A DNA stretch of 53,186 nucleotides, taken from an uncultured beta proteobacterium. GTDB lineage: Bacteria > Pseudomonadota > Gammaproteobacteria > Burkholderiales > Nitrosomonadaceae. The notes below the pieces were generated by a model. That model saw nothing but the letters and a program-made list of their open reading frames with translations. It had not been told where the DNA came from and searched no databases. Positions 10,255-20,047 of the stretch are shown piece after piece. Both the position numbers and the translations under genes were made by a program. The number at the start of each line of letters is the position of its first letter. The first letter of the stretch is position 1. The stretch spans positions 1 through 53,186 of the forward strand of contig CAADGS010000131.1 in assembly GCA_900696615.1 (NCBI GenBank). Direction: 5' to 3'.

Positions 10255-11016
10255 TCACTCATCATTCTGACAAAAAATGATCTCACCATTAATATTTTTG
10301 CTATCCGGCCCCATCAAATATAAATAAGTTGCCATTAAATCTTCAGGCTGCACTAAGTTCTTTTTAATCTCACCCGGATGAGTCTTGGCGCGTTGCGGAG
10401 TATTAACAATACCTGGCACTAAAGCGTTGATCCGTAAATTTGGGATTGCTTCCCATTCATCTGCTTGCACTTTCACCAAGGCTTCAATGCTAGCTTTCGC
10501 AACCGTGAATGCTCCCCAATATGCTGAAGGGTTATGTCCATGGGAACTTGAAGTCATGATCACACTTGCATCCGGAGCGGCTTTTAGTAATGGCGTACAC
10601 GCCTTAGTTAAAGCAAAAGGAGCAAACACGTTAACATGGAAGATTGATTGCCACTGCTCTACTGTTTGATTTTCCAAGGGACTCAATCCATATAAAAAAG
10701 CTGCATTATGCAAAATTCCATCCAGCCTTCCGAATTGCTGCTCTATTGCTTCTACCATGACGGCAAAATCTTTTTCCTGTGCGCCATGAAAGTTAAACGG
10801 ATAAATAAGTGCGCACACTTTTCCAATCGCTTCAATTTCATCATAAACACGTTCCAATTTTTCTACCTTACATCCATGCAAAATTACCGTTGCACCATGT
10901 TTTGCATAGCTTAATGCCGCAATGCGACCTAGACCCTGTCCAGCGCCTGTTACAAGAATAACGCGATCATTAAGGAGGTTGTCGGATGCTTGGTAATTTT
11001 CTATTTTTTTCGTCAT
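10255..11016 (-). CDS. YciK-like short-chain dehydrogenase/reductase family protein
   Basis: A 253-residue cytosolic SDR. The Rossmann cofactor loop TGAGQGLG is at 23-30, the NAA motif at 104-106 and a serine cluster at 156-158. The active-site region reads AYWGAFTVAK; in E. coli YciK the matching stretch is NWGAYAASK. The catalytic Tyr of the YxxxK motif is therefore Phe here (F170, codon TTC), while K174 is kept. This could abolish classical oxidoreductase chemistry. In several gamma- and betaproteobacteria yciK sits near ubiquinone genes, but not here. The substrate is unknown. It lies between tRNA-Leu and groEL with an intrinsic terminator upstream, so it is its own unit. Confidence 0.85.
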   Translation of the reverse strand: MTKKIENYQASDNLLNDRVILVTGAGQGLGRIAALSYAKHGATVILHGCKVEKLERVYDEIEAIGKVCALIYPFNFHGAQEKDFAVMVEAIEQQFGRLDGILHNAAFLYGLSPLENQTVEQWQSIFHVNVFAPFALTKACTPLLKAAPDASVIMTSSSHGHNPSAYWGAFTVAKASIEALVKVQADEWEAIPNLRINALVPGIVNTPQRAKTHPGEIKKNLVQPEDLMATYLYLMGPDSKNINGEIIFCQNDE

Positions 11017-11106
11017 TGGAATTTATCACAACTAATATTTTTTAAAGAATAATGTACTTTATACAAAGATCCCTTTATTCTCCATTTGTTTCTAAAACAA
11101 TGAAAC

Positions 11107-11146
11107 AAAAAAAAAGACCTCAGTTTACACTGAGGCCTGTTTTTTT
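11107..11146 (-). terminator. Rho-independent terminator of groES-groEL
   Basis: On the minus strand GGCCTCAG and CTGAGGTC form an 8-bp stem (one G-U pair) around a six-base loop, followed by nine T residues. It lies about 30 bases after the groEL stop codon. The plus strand also has a run of T after the stem, so it can act in both directions. Confidence 0.85.
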
Positions 11147-11175
11147 ATGGAATAAACAATGAACTGGTAGAAGCT

Positions 11176-12828
<1,653 letters not shown>

Positions 12829-12883
12829 TTATTCTCCTAATCTCTCAAATATTATTTTTAGCATGCAATTGGATTAAAAATTC

Positions 12884-13174
12884 TCAACCTTCAATCACGC
12901 CCATAATATCTTCTTCGCGCATAACTAAAAGCTCTTCTCCATGAACCTTGACAGATTGTCCAGCATATTTGCCAAATAAAACCTTATCACCGACTTTAAC
13001 CTCTAAAGGACGCACTTTCCCATCGTCTCCCACTTTACCTTTTCCTATAGCTAAAACTTCACCTTGATCCGGTTTTTCTGCTGCGCTATCGGGAATAACT
13101 ATGCCCGACGCTGTCTTACGTTCCTCTTCCAATCGTTTGACAATCACACGATCATGCAAGGGGCGAATTTTCAT
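12884..13174 (-). CDS. groS: 10 kDa co-chaperonin GroES
   Basis: Lid of the GroEL chamber, 96 residues. The mobile loop is at about 17-32 ([15 protein letters not shown]) and the C-terminal [14 protein letters not shown] is canonical. It is preceded by AGGAGATGG, a good ribosome-binding site. First gene of the groES-groEL operon, controlled by the CIRCE element about 100 bases upstream. Confidence 0.97.
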   Translation of the reverse strand: MKIRPLHDRVIVKRLEEERKTASGIVIPDSAAEKPDQGEVLAIGKGKVGDDGKVRPLEVKVGDKVLFGKYAGQSVKVHGEELLVMREEDIMGVIEG

Positions 13175-13248
13175 GCTGCCATCTCCTATTAAAATTAATA
13201 ACTTTTGATTAATGCAAAAGACTGCATTTTGTTTTAAAGAAATTTAAA

Positions 13249-13278
13249 AATAGTTATATCTAATATTTAATAACTATT
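13249..13278 (-). repeat. 9-bp stem-loop in the groES 5' leader
   Basis: AATAGTTAT and ATAACTATT are perfect inverted repeats separated by 12 bases, directly downstream of CIRCE in the direction of transcription and therefore inside the 5' untranslated RNA. The stem is AT-rich and could melt with heat, but it does not cover the groES ribosome-binding site, which is about 65 bases further on. Function unknown. Confidence 0.45.
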
Positions 13279-13279
13279 A

Positions 13280-13306
13280 TTAGCACTCATTGACTACGAG
13301 TGCTAA
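13280..13306. promoter_or_regulatory. CIRCE operator (HrcA binding site)
   Basis: A perfect consensus CIRCE: TTAGCACTC, nine bases, GAGTGCTAA. The arms actually extend to 14 bp each (13275-13288 and 13298-13311). HrcA repressor binds CIRCE to hold groESL down until heat or misfolded protein inactivates it. The element overlaps the -10 box and the expected start of the groES promoter. The hrcA gene is not in this window. Confidence 0.97.
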
Positions 13307-13334
13307 TAATAGGAGCTAAACTAAACTTTTTCAA
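13306..13334 (-). promoter_or_regulatory. groESL promoter, sigma70-type, overlapped by CIRCE
   Basis: TTGAAA (13329-13334) and TATTAT (13306-13311) on the minus strand are separated by exactly 17 bases. The -10 box lies inside the extended CIRCE arm, so HrcA would block polymerase directly. CTTGAAA also matches the -35 of sigma32 promoters, with CTCCTATT at a suitable distance, so dual sigma70/sigma32 use is possible but the CCCCAT box is poor. Confidence 0.75.
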
Positions 13335-13416
13335 GAGCAGCAAACGAAAAATTATATTAACTATCTGTATAATAATAAATAATTGAAATTAATGACTGCA
13401 GTGTAAACCCTCAGAA

Positions 13417-13440
13417 CAAAAAACCCGCCGAAGCGGGTTT
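13417..13440 (-). terminator. Rho-independent terminator after the small secreted protein gene
   Basis: AAACCCGC and GCGGGTTT form an 8-bp stem with a CGAA loop; on the minus strand a run of T follows. It lies 100 bases downstream of the 91-codon gene and separates it from the groES promoter. Confidence 0.8.
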
Positions 13441-13541
13441 GGTTATCGATTGTTACCAACAACTCATCTAAAGGGATTCCACTCTAACTCAACAAACAAT
13501 CCCTTTCTTCGTCGCATACTTATCAATGTTGAAACAAGGTA

Positions 13542-13817
13542 TTATTTCGGTGCTGTTCCAAGACGAGTATTAGGGTTGGCTCCCGATGGATTTCCTGGAT
13601 TAACCCCAGAAGGAAGTAAAAATTCTTCTTCTGCAGTTTTCACTTTCGCAGCCTTATCTTTATCAATTATAAGATCAGATTTCAAAGTAGGTCCAATACT
13701 TTCTCTTTCAACAAATTTGTGATTCGGATGGAAAGACTGATCGAAAGCAATTGCACTGCCTGCAACAAAAGTTGTAGAGATAACAAACATTATCGCTATT
13801 TTTTTTCTTAGAATCAT
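13542..13817 (-). CDS. Small secreted protein of unknown function
   Basis: A 91-residue protein I do not recognise. It begins with a clear Sec signal peptide (MILRKKIAIMFVISTTFVAG, cleavage expected after A24 in AIA-F). The mature part is about 67 residues, starts FDQSFHPNHKF, is lysine/aspartate-rich in the middle, and ends in a Pro-Gly-Asn tail with an imperfect repeat (SGVNPGNPSGANPN). No cysteines. A strong ribosome-binding site (AAGGAG, six bases before ATG) and its own terminator support a real, possibly well-expressed gene. It lies next to a LuxR-type regulator pair on the same strand, which may control it; that is only proximity. Confidence 0.7.
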   Translation of the reverse strand: MILRKKIAIMFVISTTFVAGSAIAFDQSFHPNHKFVERESIGPTLKSDLIIDKDKAAKVKTAEEEFLLPSGVNPGNPSGANPNTRLGTAPK

Positions 13818-14066
13818 AATGGTCTCCTTTTACTATCAATTAAATACAGCGAAATATTACATTATCAATGATATAACACATTAGAAAAGATTTGCTATAA
13901 GAATCGATCACTTAAATTCTCATGAACAGGAATGGACATGACTAACTCATAAATCCATGGAGCATCGAGTTACCAATACAACAATAAATTAATAACTTGC
14001 AATTAATTAAGCCGCATAACGTTTTAAACGCATGCATGCAAAATTCGTATCTGCTCTTACTGAATG

Positions 14067-14711
14067 TTAGACTGATTTGCTGGCATCTTTCATAATCAAT
14101 GCCAGTTTAATCCGGTCTGAAATACGCAATTTACGAAAAATTTCTGTCAAGTGGGCTTTGACTGTTCGCTCAGTAATGGTTAGCTGCTGTGCGATCCGCT
14201 TATTACTCTCGCCACGCCCCACCAACATGGCAATTTCATATTCACGACGAGTGAGATTGTCCAATAAATTATTAATGGTGCGTTCCATCTGATTTTTTTC
14301 AGAGGTAACTTTTACCAACTCGTTCAATATCTTGTTAGTTAGCGTACGGCGAATCCAAAGTTCATCATGCAGAATTGCATTGACGACTTTTTTTATTTGC
14401 CCGGACTGTATATTATTTAAGCAGCATCCCTTTATACCCAGCTTGAATAGCTTCCATTCAAATTCGTCAGATAATTCCGGAGCAAATATCACTACTTTGG
14501 TTTCTTTTCTTAAACTTAGCAAATCCAAAATCGACTGCTGGTTTCTCAAGCCCGCCAGTTCATAATCAAGAAACACTATCTGCGGACCTAGCTTGTTAAT
14601 TTTTCCAGCCAAGGATGCATAACTATGTACAACATACCAAGAAGAAACACCAAACAACCCATGCTGCCAGCGTAAAATTAATTCTTCATTAGCGCTAGCC
14701 AAGAGAATCAA
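14067..14711 (-). CDS. NarL/LuxR-family response regulator with atypical receiver
   Basis: A 214-residue two-domain regulator. The N-terminal receiver-like domain keeps the phospho-acceptor Asp (FLDYELAG, D49 from this start) but lacks the usual acidic pair at its start, and the conserved Lys is replaced (KGCCLNN instead of GYLLKD). The C-terminal LuxR helix-turn-helix is intact (LTRREYEIAMLVGRGESNKRIAQ, then TVKAHLTEIFRKL). I chose the TTG at 14711 because GAGG lies six bases upstream; a TTG at 14723 is also possible. Either way the start overlaps the preceding gene, so the two are translationally coupled. No sensor kinase is adjacent. DNA targets are unknown. Confidence 0.75.
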   Translation of the reverse strand: MILLASANEELILRWQHGLFGVSSWYVVHSYASLAGKINKLGPQIVFLDYELAGLRNQQSILDLLSLRKETKVVIFAPELSDEFEWKLFKLGIKGCCLNNIQSGQIKKVVNAILHDELWIRRTLTNKILNELVKVTSEKNQMERTINNLLDNLTRREYEIAMLVGRGESNKRIAQQLTITERTVKAHLTEIFRKLRISDRIKLALIMKDASKSV

Positions 14712-15231
14712 AATTAACCTCAACTTCTAAAGAATTATAACGTGCTTCAGAAACGATTTGACGCATCATTTTTGCAATCATCTTGCGCGACAACCATGCT
14801 TCGCCTCGATGAATAGCCCCGACAATTTTTGAGAAATTCAATAAATCCAGATCATTCGTGATAAACCCCCGCGCGCCGCATGCAAGTGTTTTTAAGAGAT
14901 AATCCTCTTCTATCGATTCATTGATAATTAAAATGGCCTGCGTATCGGGGCATTGCTGTTGTAATGCAAGTAGCAAATCGCAATATTCAGCCATTGATTT
15001 ATTGGCATTGATTAACAATATTCTCGGATTCAGACGTTTAATTCTCGCCACAGCATTATCGACCGATGCGATGCCGTCACGCCCCAGTTCCCTTCGTTCG
15101 CCAGCATGCGCATTCTCTGAAAGGGTATCCGTCAATAATTCCACTTGAGCTCCACTTTGCCGTAACAATTCTTCGACGGGCACATGATAATCCTGATCGA
15201 TTTCAACTACTGCTACTGTGACCGATTGCAT
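14695..15231 (-). CDS. Stand-alone pseudo-receiver domain protein
   Basis: A 178-residue protein with the fold pattern of a NarL-type receiver but no DNA-binding domain. The strand that normally carries the phospho-acceptor reads RILLINANKS, putting Asn (N75) in the Asp position, and the conserved Lys position reads GFITND, also Asn. GARGFI..IHRGEAWLSRKMIAKMM matches the end of NarL-type receivers and their linker. Residues 36-60 are an extra hydrophilic insert. Its 3' end overlaps the LuxR regulator downstream, suggesting a split pair in which this protein could heterodimerise with the DNA-binding partner. Phosphorylation is not expected. The match is by eye; family statistics were not computed. 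Confidence 0.65.
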   Translation of the reverse strand: MQSVTVAVVEIDQDYHVPVEELLRQSGAQVELLTDTLSENAHAGERRELGRDGIASVDNAVARIKRLNPRILLINANKSMAEYCDLLLALQQQCPDTQAILIINESIEEDYLLKTLACGARGFITNDLDLLNFSKIVGAIHRGEAWLSRKMIAKMMRQIVSEARYNSLEVEVNFDSLG

Positions 15232-15378
15232 ACTCTCTCCTTTAAAAGCAGCTCTGATATTTTTTTACGACACAACGCGCATTACACAAAAGTTTAATTC
15301 ACCACTGAGCTCGAGTCTCAAATTAATGCTGCCACAAAGCAATCACGTATACTCAGACAACATTCCGCCAAACCATTT

Positions 15379-17331
15379 TTATACAATTATAATTGCCTCG
15401 TCACCATGAACGATCTTAAAAAAACGCTCGACTTCCGCTAATTCCCGGGTACGTCGCATTGGCGGCAAGCTTTGCCAGATTTGCTTGCCATACGCCTTAG
15501 TCGTTAAACGCGGGTCGCAAATCATTAATACCCCCCGGTCCGCTTCATCCCGAATCAGCCGACCCGCTCCTTGCTTTAAATTGATAACAGCACGCGGCAG
15601 CTGATATTCCATAAAAGCGTTTCGCCCCTCGCTATTTATTTTCTCAATGCGCGCTGAAAGAACTGGATCGTCGGGTGGTGCAAATGGCAATTTATCAATA
15701 ATCACCAATGACAATGCCTCACCCCGCACATCAACACCTTCCCAGAAAGATTGACTGGCGATAAGCACGCCATTATCCATTTGCCGGAAACGCTCCAGCA
15801 TATAGGAACGCGAACCCTGACCTTGCAGGAGCAGTGGAAAATCAAATGCATCAGCCGCAAGTAATAATTCATAAACCCGATGCATTGCTTTTAAGCTGGT
15901 ACATAAAAAAAACGCCCGTCCACGGCTTGCACGCAATACCGGCAATGCGGCTTGCACCACATAATCGGTATAGTGTTTATGATGGGGCTCCGGCAATCCG
16001 GTCGGTACATATAGTAATGCTTGCTCAGCATAGTTATAAGGACTATCCCAACAAGCCGTTTGCGCAGTAGTCAACCCCATTTCCGCATTGTAGTGTGTAA
16101 AATCTTTTTTTATCGATAAGGTGGCAGAAGTAAAGATCCACGCCCGTGACGATGCCATAATCTGCTTCTGGAAAATTTCAGAAATCGACAAAGGGGTTGC
16201 ATTCAGTTGCAACGCTTGATGATAAACTTCGATCCAACGAACATAATCACACATTTCAGTTTCAGCACACCATAGTTGCAAAAGCCGCAAATGTTGTGCC
16301 GTCCGTTGCCTACAGTTTTCCAGCCCTTCAGAGCGCTCAGCCTGACTCTCCAACAATTTATTCAAATCACTCAGCTTCTCCAGCAAAACATCCAGTGCTT
16401 TTTGAAACCCCCCATTCTGCTTGATGGCAGACAGCGCTATCCGTGTGTTGTCTTCGATAATTGTTAAGCGCAAATCTCGTACCGCTTTTTCCATGATGGC
16501 AATCGCATTGGGCAAGTCCAAAAAATCCTTTGCCGCCTGGATAGCTTCTACCCTGGAATCGCGCGCCAAATCAAGCAACTGATTCGTACTCAGTGATTCG
16601 CCGAAAAACAAGCTGGCCGTTTCCGGCAATTGATGCGCCTCATCGAAAATAACCGTATTGCAAGCGGGCAAAAGCTCAGATAACCCTTCATCGCGAAGCA
16701 TAACATCCGCAAAAAACAAGTGATGGTTAACCACAACGATATCCGCCATCATGGCTTGTTTACGCGCTTCAATTACAAAACATTTCTTATAACTCGGGCA
16801 CTCGGAGCCTAAGCAGTTATCACGCGTAGAAGTTACGTGTTGCCAAATCGCCGCATTCTCAGGTACTTCATTGAGTCCGCTCTTGTCCCCTTCTTTACTA
16901 ATGCGAGCATAACGTTCTATCTGAGGTAAGTAATGGATTTCTTCCCGGTTAAGGAAACTGAGATGAGTATCTTGTAAAGTTCTTTCCAGATGATAATGAC
17001 AGATATAGTTGGAACGTCCTTTCAAAAGAGCGATCGTCACCGGCACCTTAAGTGCCGCCCTGACACTGGGCAAGTCTCTCTTAAACAGCTGATCCTGCAA
17101 TGTTTTCGTTCCCGTAGAAATAATAACTTTGCCGCCCTCCAGCAAAGCGGGAACCAAGTAAGCCAAAGTTTTTCCTGTTCCAGTACCTGCTTCGGCGACT
17201 AAAATCTGCCGCTTGGCAATAGCATCAGCGATTGTCTGAGCCATTGCCAACTGTTGCGGGCGCATCCGGAACCCTGCAATTTGATTGGAAAGAATGCCGT
17301 CACAAGAAAAAATGGACTCTAGATTGGACAT
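15379..17331 (-). CDS. DinG/YoaA-family ATP-dependent DNA helicase
   Basis: XPD-like superfamily 2 helicase, 650 residues, acting on DNA damage or replication-transcription intermediates. Walker A AEAGTGTGKT is at 46-55, the DEAH box is in VIFDEAHQLPE, and the late motifs include QSFWEGVDVRGEALS and QGAGRLIRDEADRG. Four cysteines placed between motifs Ia and II (NYICHYHLE, then CLGSECPSYKKC) fit the iron-sulphur cluster of this family. Length favours YoaA over DinG. It is divergent from lptD and monocistronic. The name YoaA is by similarity only. Confidence 0.9.
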   Translation of the reverse strand: MSNLESIFSCDGILSNQIAGFRMRPQQLAMAQTIADAIAKRQILVAEAGTGTGKTLAYLVPALLEGGKVIISTGTKTLQDQLFKRDLPSVRAALKVPVTIALLKGRSNYICHYHLERTLQDTHLSFLNREEIHYLPQIERYARISKEGDKSGLNEVPENAAIWQHVTSTRDNCLGSECPSYKKCFVIEARKQAMMADIVVVNHHLFFADVMLRDEGLSELLPACNTVIFDEAHQLPETASLFFGESLSTNQLLDLARDSRVEAIQAAKDFLDLPNAIAIMEKAVRDLRLTIIEDNTRIALSAIKQNGGFQKALDVLLEKLSDLNKLLESQAERSEGLENCRQRTAQHLRLLQLWCAETEMCDYVRWIEVYHQALQLNATPLSISEIFQKQIMASSRAWIFTSATLSIKKDFTHYNAEMGLTTAQTACWDSPYNYAEQALLYVPTGLPEPHHKHYTDYVVQAALPVLRASRGRAFFLCTSLKAMHRVYELLLAADAFDFPLLLQGQGSRSYMLERFRQMDNGVLIASQSFWEGVDVRGEALSLVIIDKLPFAPPDDPVLSARIEKINSEGRNAFMEYQLPRAVINLKQGAGRLIRDEADRGVLMICDPRLTTKAYGKQIWQSLPPMRRTRELAEVERFFKIVHGDEAIIIV

Positions 17332-17751
17332 AACAAAATAAGGCTATCAATCAAAATATATGCCTACTAAACTGGCACCGTGATTGAATGTATGAATTTT
17401 CAAATGATATCGATCAAACAAAATTAAATAGTTTTAAGCAACAGGCTGCGGTAATAATCTATATTCGCGAGATTATACCGCTATCTATCGATACCCATTT
17501 GTTGATAGATATTGAAGCGCTTTCGATGCACAAATAATTTGAATGAAGAAATAGTAGAATACGCCATTGAATTAAATAATTAATTCAAACCGGTTATTGA
17601 GATCAAACTATTGATATAATTACCACGGCAGGAAAATGGAGTATTTAGCGAAAGCACACTCATACACTATAAATTGATATTCGGCCAATCTTGCATAACT
17701 TCTTCCATTCAACAATTTAAAATAATTTGCTGGCATAACAAAAGGTGCATC
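17332..17751. other. Divergent intergenic region between helicase and lptD
   Basis: About 420 bases of AT-rich sequence between oppositely oriented genes. A TATAAT sits near 17616 on the plus strand without a good -35 at 17 bases, so it is only a weak candidate promoter for lptD. I see no RNA gene, repeat or conserved small ORF here. Confidence 0.4.
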
Positions 17752-20031
17752 TTGCTTAGGTCTTCGGAACTCCAAAAAAGCTTTTATAACGTGAACATAT
17801 CCTTTGCTCCAAGCAACGCTCTTTTACTATTACTGTTGGCCATGCCCATAACCGCACTCAGTAACGCGTTACCCACCTCTGTAGAAAAAGAACAAAAAGC
17901 GATTATCAAACCGTCTAGAAAACCTGTATTTATTGAAGCCGATCGAATTACAGGCTATTACAAGCAGGAAATGGAAGCTACCGGAAACGTCGAACTACGT
18001 TACGGTGATAATGTTCTGACCGCCGACCGCATGAAATACTATCAGCTAACCGAGGAAACTGAAGTCGAGGGAAATGCTTGTTTGGAAAGACCGAATGATA
18101 CTTTAAAGGGAAAATACCTGGAGCTTAACTTACGAACTGAAGAAGGCTACATGTCTGAACCGCGATATTTTATCAAAGACGGTAAAGGACGAGGCGCAGG
18201 CAGCCTGCTGTTCTTTGAAGGCAAAAATAATTACCGGTTAAAAGATGCAAACTACACGACTTGCACCGAAGGTAACCATGATTGGTATATCCGTGCGAAA
18301 GAACTCGAAATTGATAATAAAAAAGAAATCGGTACCGCGCGGCACGTTAGTGTGGTATTTAAAGACGTACCCATACTATACTCGCCTTGGATTGATTTCT
18401 CATACAGTGGCAAACGCAAGACAGGCTTATTGGCACCTGTCGCCGGATATAACGTCAGAACTGGTTTCGATGTCGCACTTCCGGTTTATTTGAATATTGC
18501 ACCGAATATCGACGCTACCGTCGCACCCCGCATTATGACGCAAAGGGGTTTCTTGTTGAGTAACGAAGTGCGCTACATTGGCAAAAATAATATGAATGGC
18601 CACTTGCTTTTCGATATTCTGCCGATGGATATCGACACCAATAAAACACGTTGGGGCATTTTATATACCCATTCTCAGAGTCTGTGGAAAGGTTGGCAAG
18701 GTTTTATGAATTACAACCAGGTTTCAGATGACCGCTATTTTCGCGAACTGACCCCGAATCTTGCTCAAACGAGCTTGACCAACCTGTCGCAACAAGGCGG
18801 GGTTACGTATAACGGCAGGTTAGGCGCGGATGGCACCATCAGTTTTACCGGCTTTGCACAACGCTTCCAAACCCTCCAAGATCCTTTCCCCGGTGCGGGA
18901 ATTGTTTCCCCTTATGAGCGATTACCCCATTTTTCGTTTAACGCCCTCAAATATAATATCGGAAAATTGGATTTTGAAGTTTTTGGCAGCTGGACAAATT
19001 TCTATCACCCCACACTGGTCGATGGAAATCGCACTGTATTTTTTCCCAGCGTTAGTGCCCCGTTTCGTAACGAGTATGGCTATATCACGCCTAAAGTTGG
19101 CCTACACTACACCCACTATAACCTGGCTGCACCAGTTGATGCCAAAGGCGAAAATGTAGATCGCGCACTGCCTATTGTTAGCTTGGATAGCGGTATCGCG
19201 TTTGATCGCCAAATCGAAATAAGTGACCGGAAATTTATCCAAACTCTGGAACCCCGTGTTTTCTATACCTACATCCCCTATCGCAATCAAAGCTTTTTGC
19301 CTAATTTCGATTCCGCAGTCAACGATTTTAGCTTTGCACAAATGTTCACTGAAAATCGCTTTAGCGGCGGTGATCGTATTAACGACGCCAATCGCGCTAT
19401 GATTGGACTGACTTCTCGATTTATCGAGCAAGAAACAGGGATCGAGCACTTGCGACTTGCGATAGGCCAGCAGTTCAACTTTACTGATCCGCGTGTGTTG
19501 ATACTGGGCACACCGCAAGTAACCAGCGGAAGGTCCGATTTCATAGCCGCCATTTCCGGACGTTTAACACCTCATCTCAGCACCGACTCCAACATTCAAA
19601 TGGATGAATCCAAGCTTTGGATTGAAAAAATCCGTACTGGGATTAGCTATCAACCGGAACCTGGTAAAGTATTAAATTTCGGTTACCGATTTACGCGAAG
19701 TATCTTTAACCCCCTTAATCAGGGCAATCAAGTAACGCCTCTGGAGCAAGTCGATTCTTCCGTCCAGTGGCCGATTACCGGTAATTGGCACGGTGTTGCG
19801 CGGGTAAATTATTCGCTGCAAGACGATAAGATTCTCGCAGGCCTGGCTGGATTAGAATACAACACATGCTGCTGGGCTTTTCGAGTCGTCATGCAACGAC
19901 TGACTACAGCCACACAAACCTCCACGACAGCATTTTTTGTACAATTAGAGTTAAAAGGTTTAATGGGGATTGGCAACAATCCTTTGCAAGTACTACAGAG
20001 CAGCATTCCAGGCTATACCAGCGTTCACTAA
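17752..20031 (+). CDS. lptD: LPS-assembly protein LptD
   Basis: Outer-membrane beta-barrel that inserts lipopolysaccharide into the outer leaflet with LptE. The N-terminal LptA-like jellyroll (FIEADRITGYYKQEMEATGNVELRYGDNVLTADRM) is followed by the barrel, with the family landmark NYTTCTEGNHDWYIRA and the C-terminal CC pair (YNTCCWAFRV) that form the essential disulphides. I prefer the TTG at 17752, with AAAGG at good spacing, giving 759 residues and a signal peptide (n-region R/K, then LLLLLLAMPITALSNA). An in-frame TTG at 17674 and a GTG at 17791 are alternatives. It is followed by surA, its dedicated periplasmic chaperone. Confidence 0.93.
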   Translation: MLRSSELQKSFYNVNISFAPSNALLLLLLAMPITALSNALPTSVEKEQKAIIKPSRKPVFIEADRITGYYKQEMEATGNVELRYGDNVLTADRMKYYQLTEETEVEGNACLERPNDTLKGKYLELNLRTEEGYMSEPRYFIKDGKGRGAGSLLFFEGKNNYRLKDANYTTCTEGNHDWYIRAKELEIDNKKEIGTARHVSVVFKDVPILYSPWIDFSYSGKRKTGLLAPVAGYNVRTGFDVALPVYLNIAPNIDATVAPRIMTQRGFLLSNEVRYIGKNNMNGHLLFDILPMDIDTNKTRWGILYTHSQSLWKGWQGFMNYNQVSDDRYFRELTPNLAQTSLTNLSQQGGVTYNGRLGADGTISFTGFAQRFQTLQDPFPGAGIVSPYERLPHFSFNALKYNIGKLDFEVFGSWTNFYHPTLVDGNRTVFFPSVSAPFRNEYGYITPKVGLHYTHYNLAAPVDAKGENVDRALPIVSLDSGIAFDRQIEISDRKFIQTLEPRVFYTYIPYRNQSFLPNFDSAVNDFSFAQMFTENRFSGGDRINDANRAMIGLTSRFIEQETGIEHLRLAIGQQFNFTDPRVLILGTPQVTSGRSDFIAAISGRLTPHLSTDSNIQMDESKLWIEKIRTGISYQPEPGKVLNFGYRFTRSIFNPLNQGNQVTPLEQVDSSVQWPITGNWHGVARVNYSLQDDKILAGLAGLEYNTCCWAFRVVMQRLTTATQTSTTAFFVQLELKGLMGIGNNPLQVLQSSIPGYTSVH

Positions 20032-20047
20032 TTTTTAGTCATTAATT

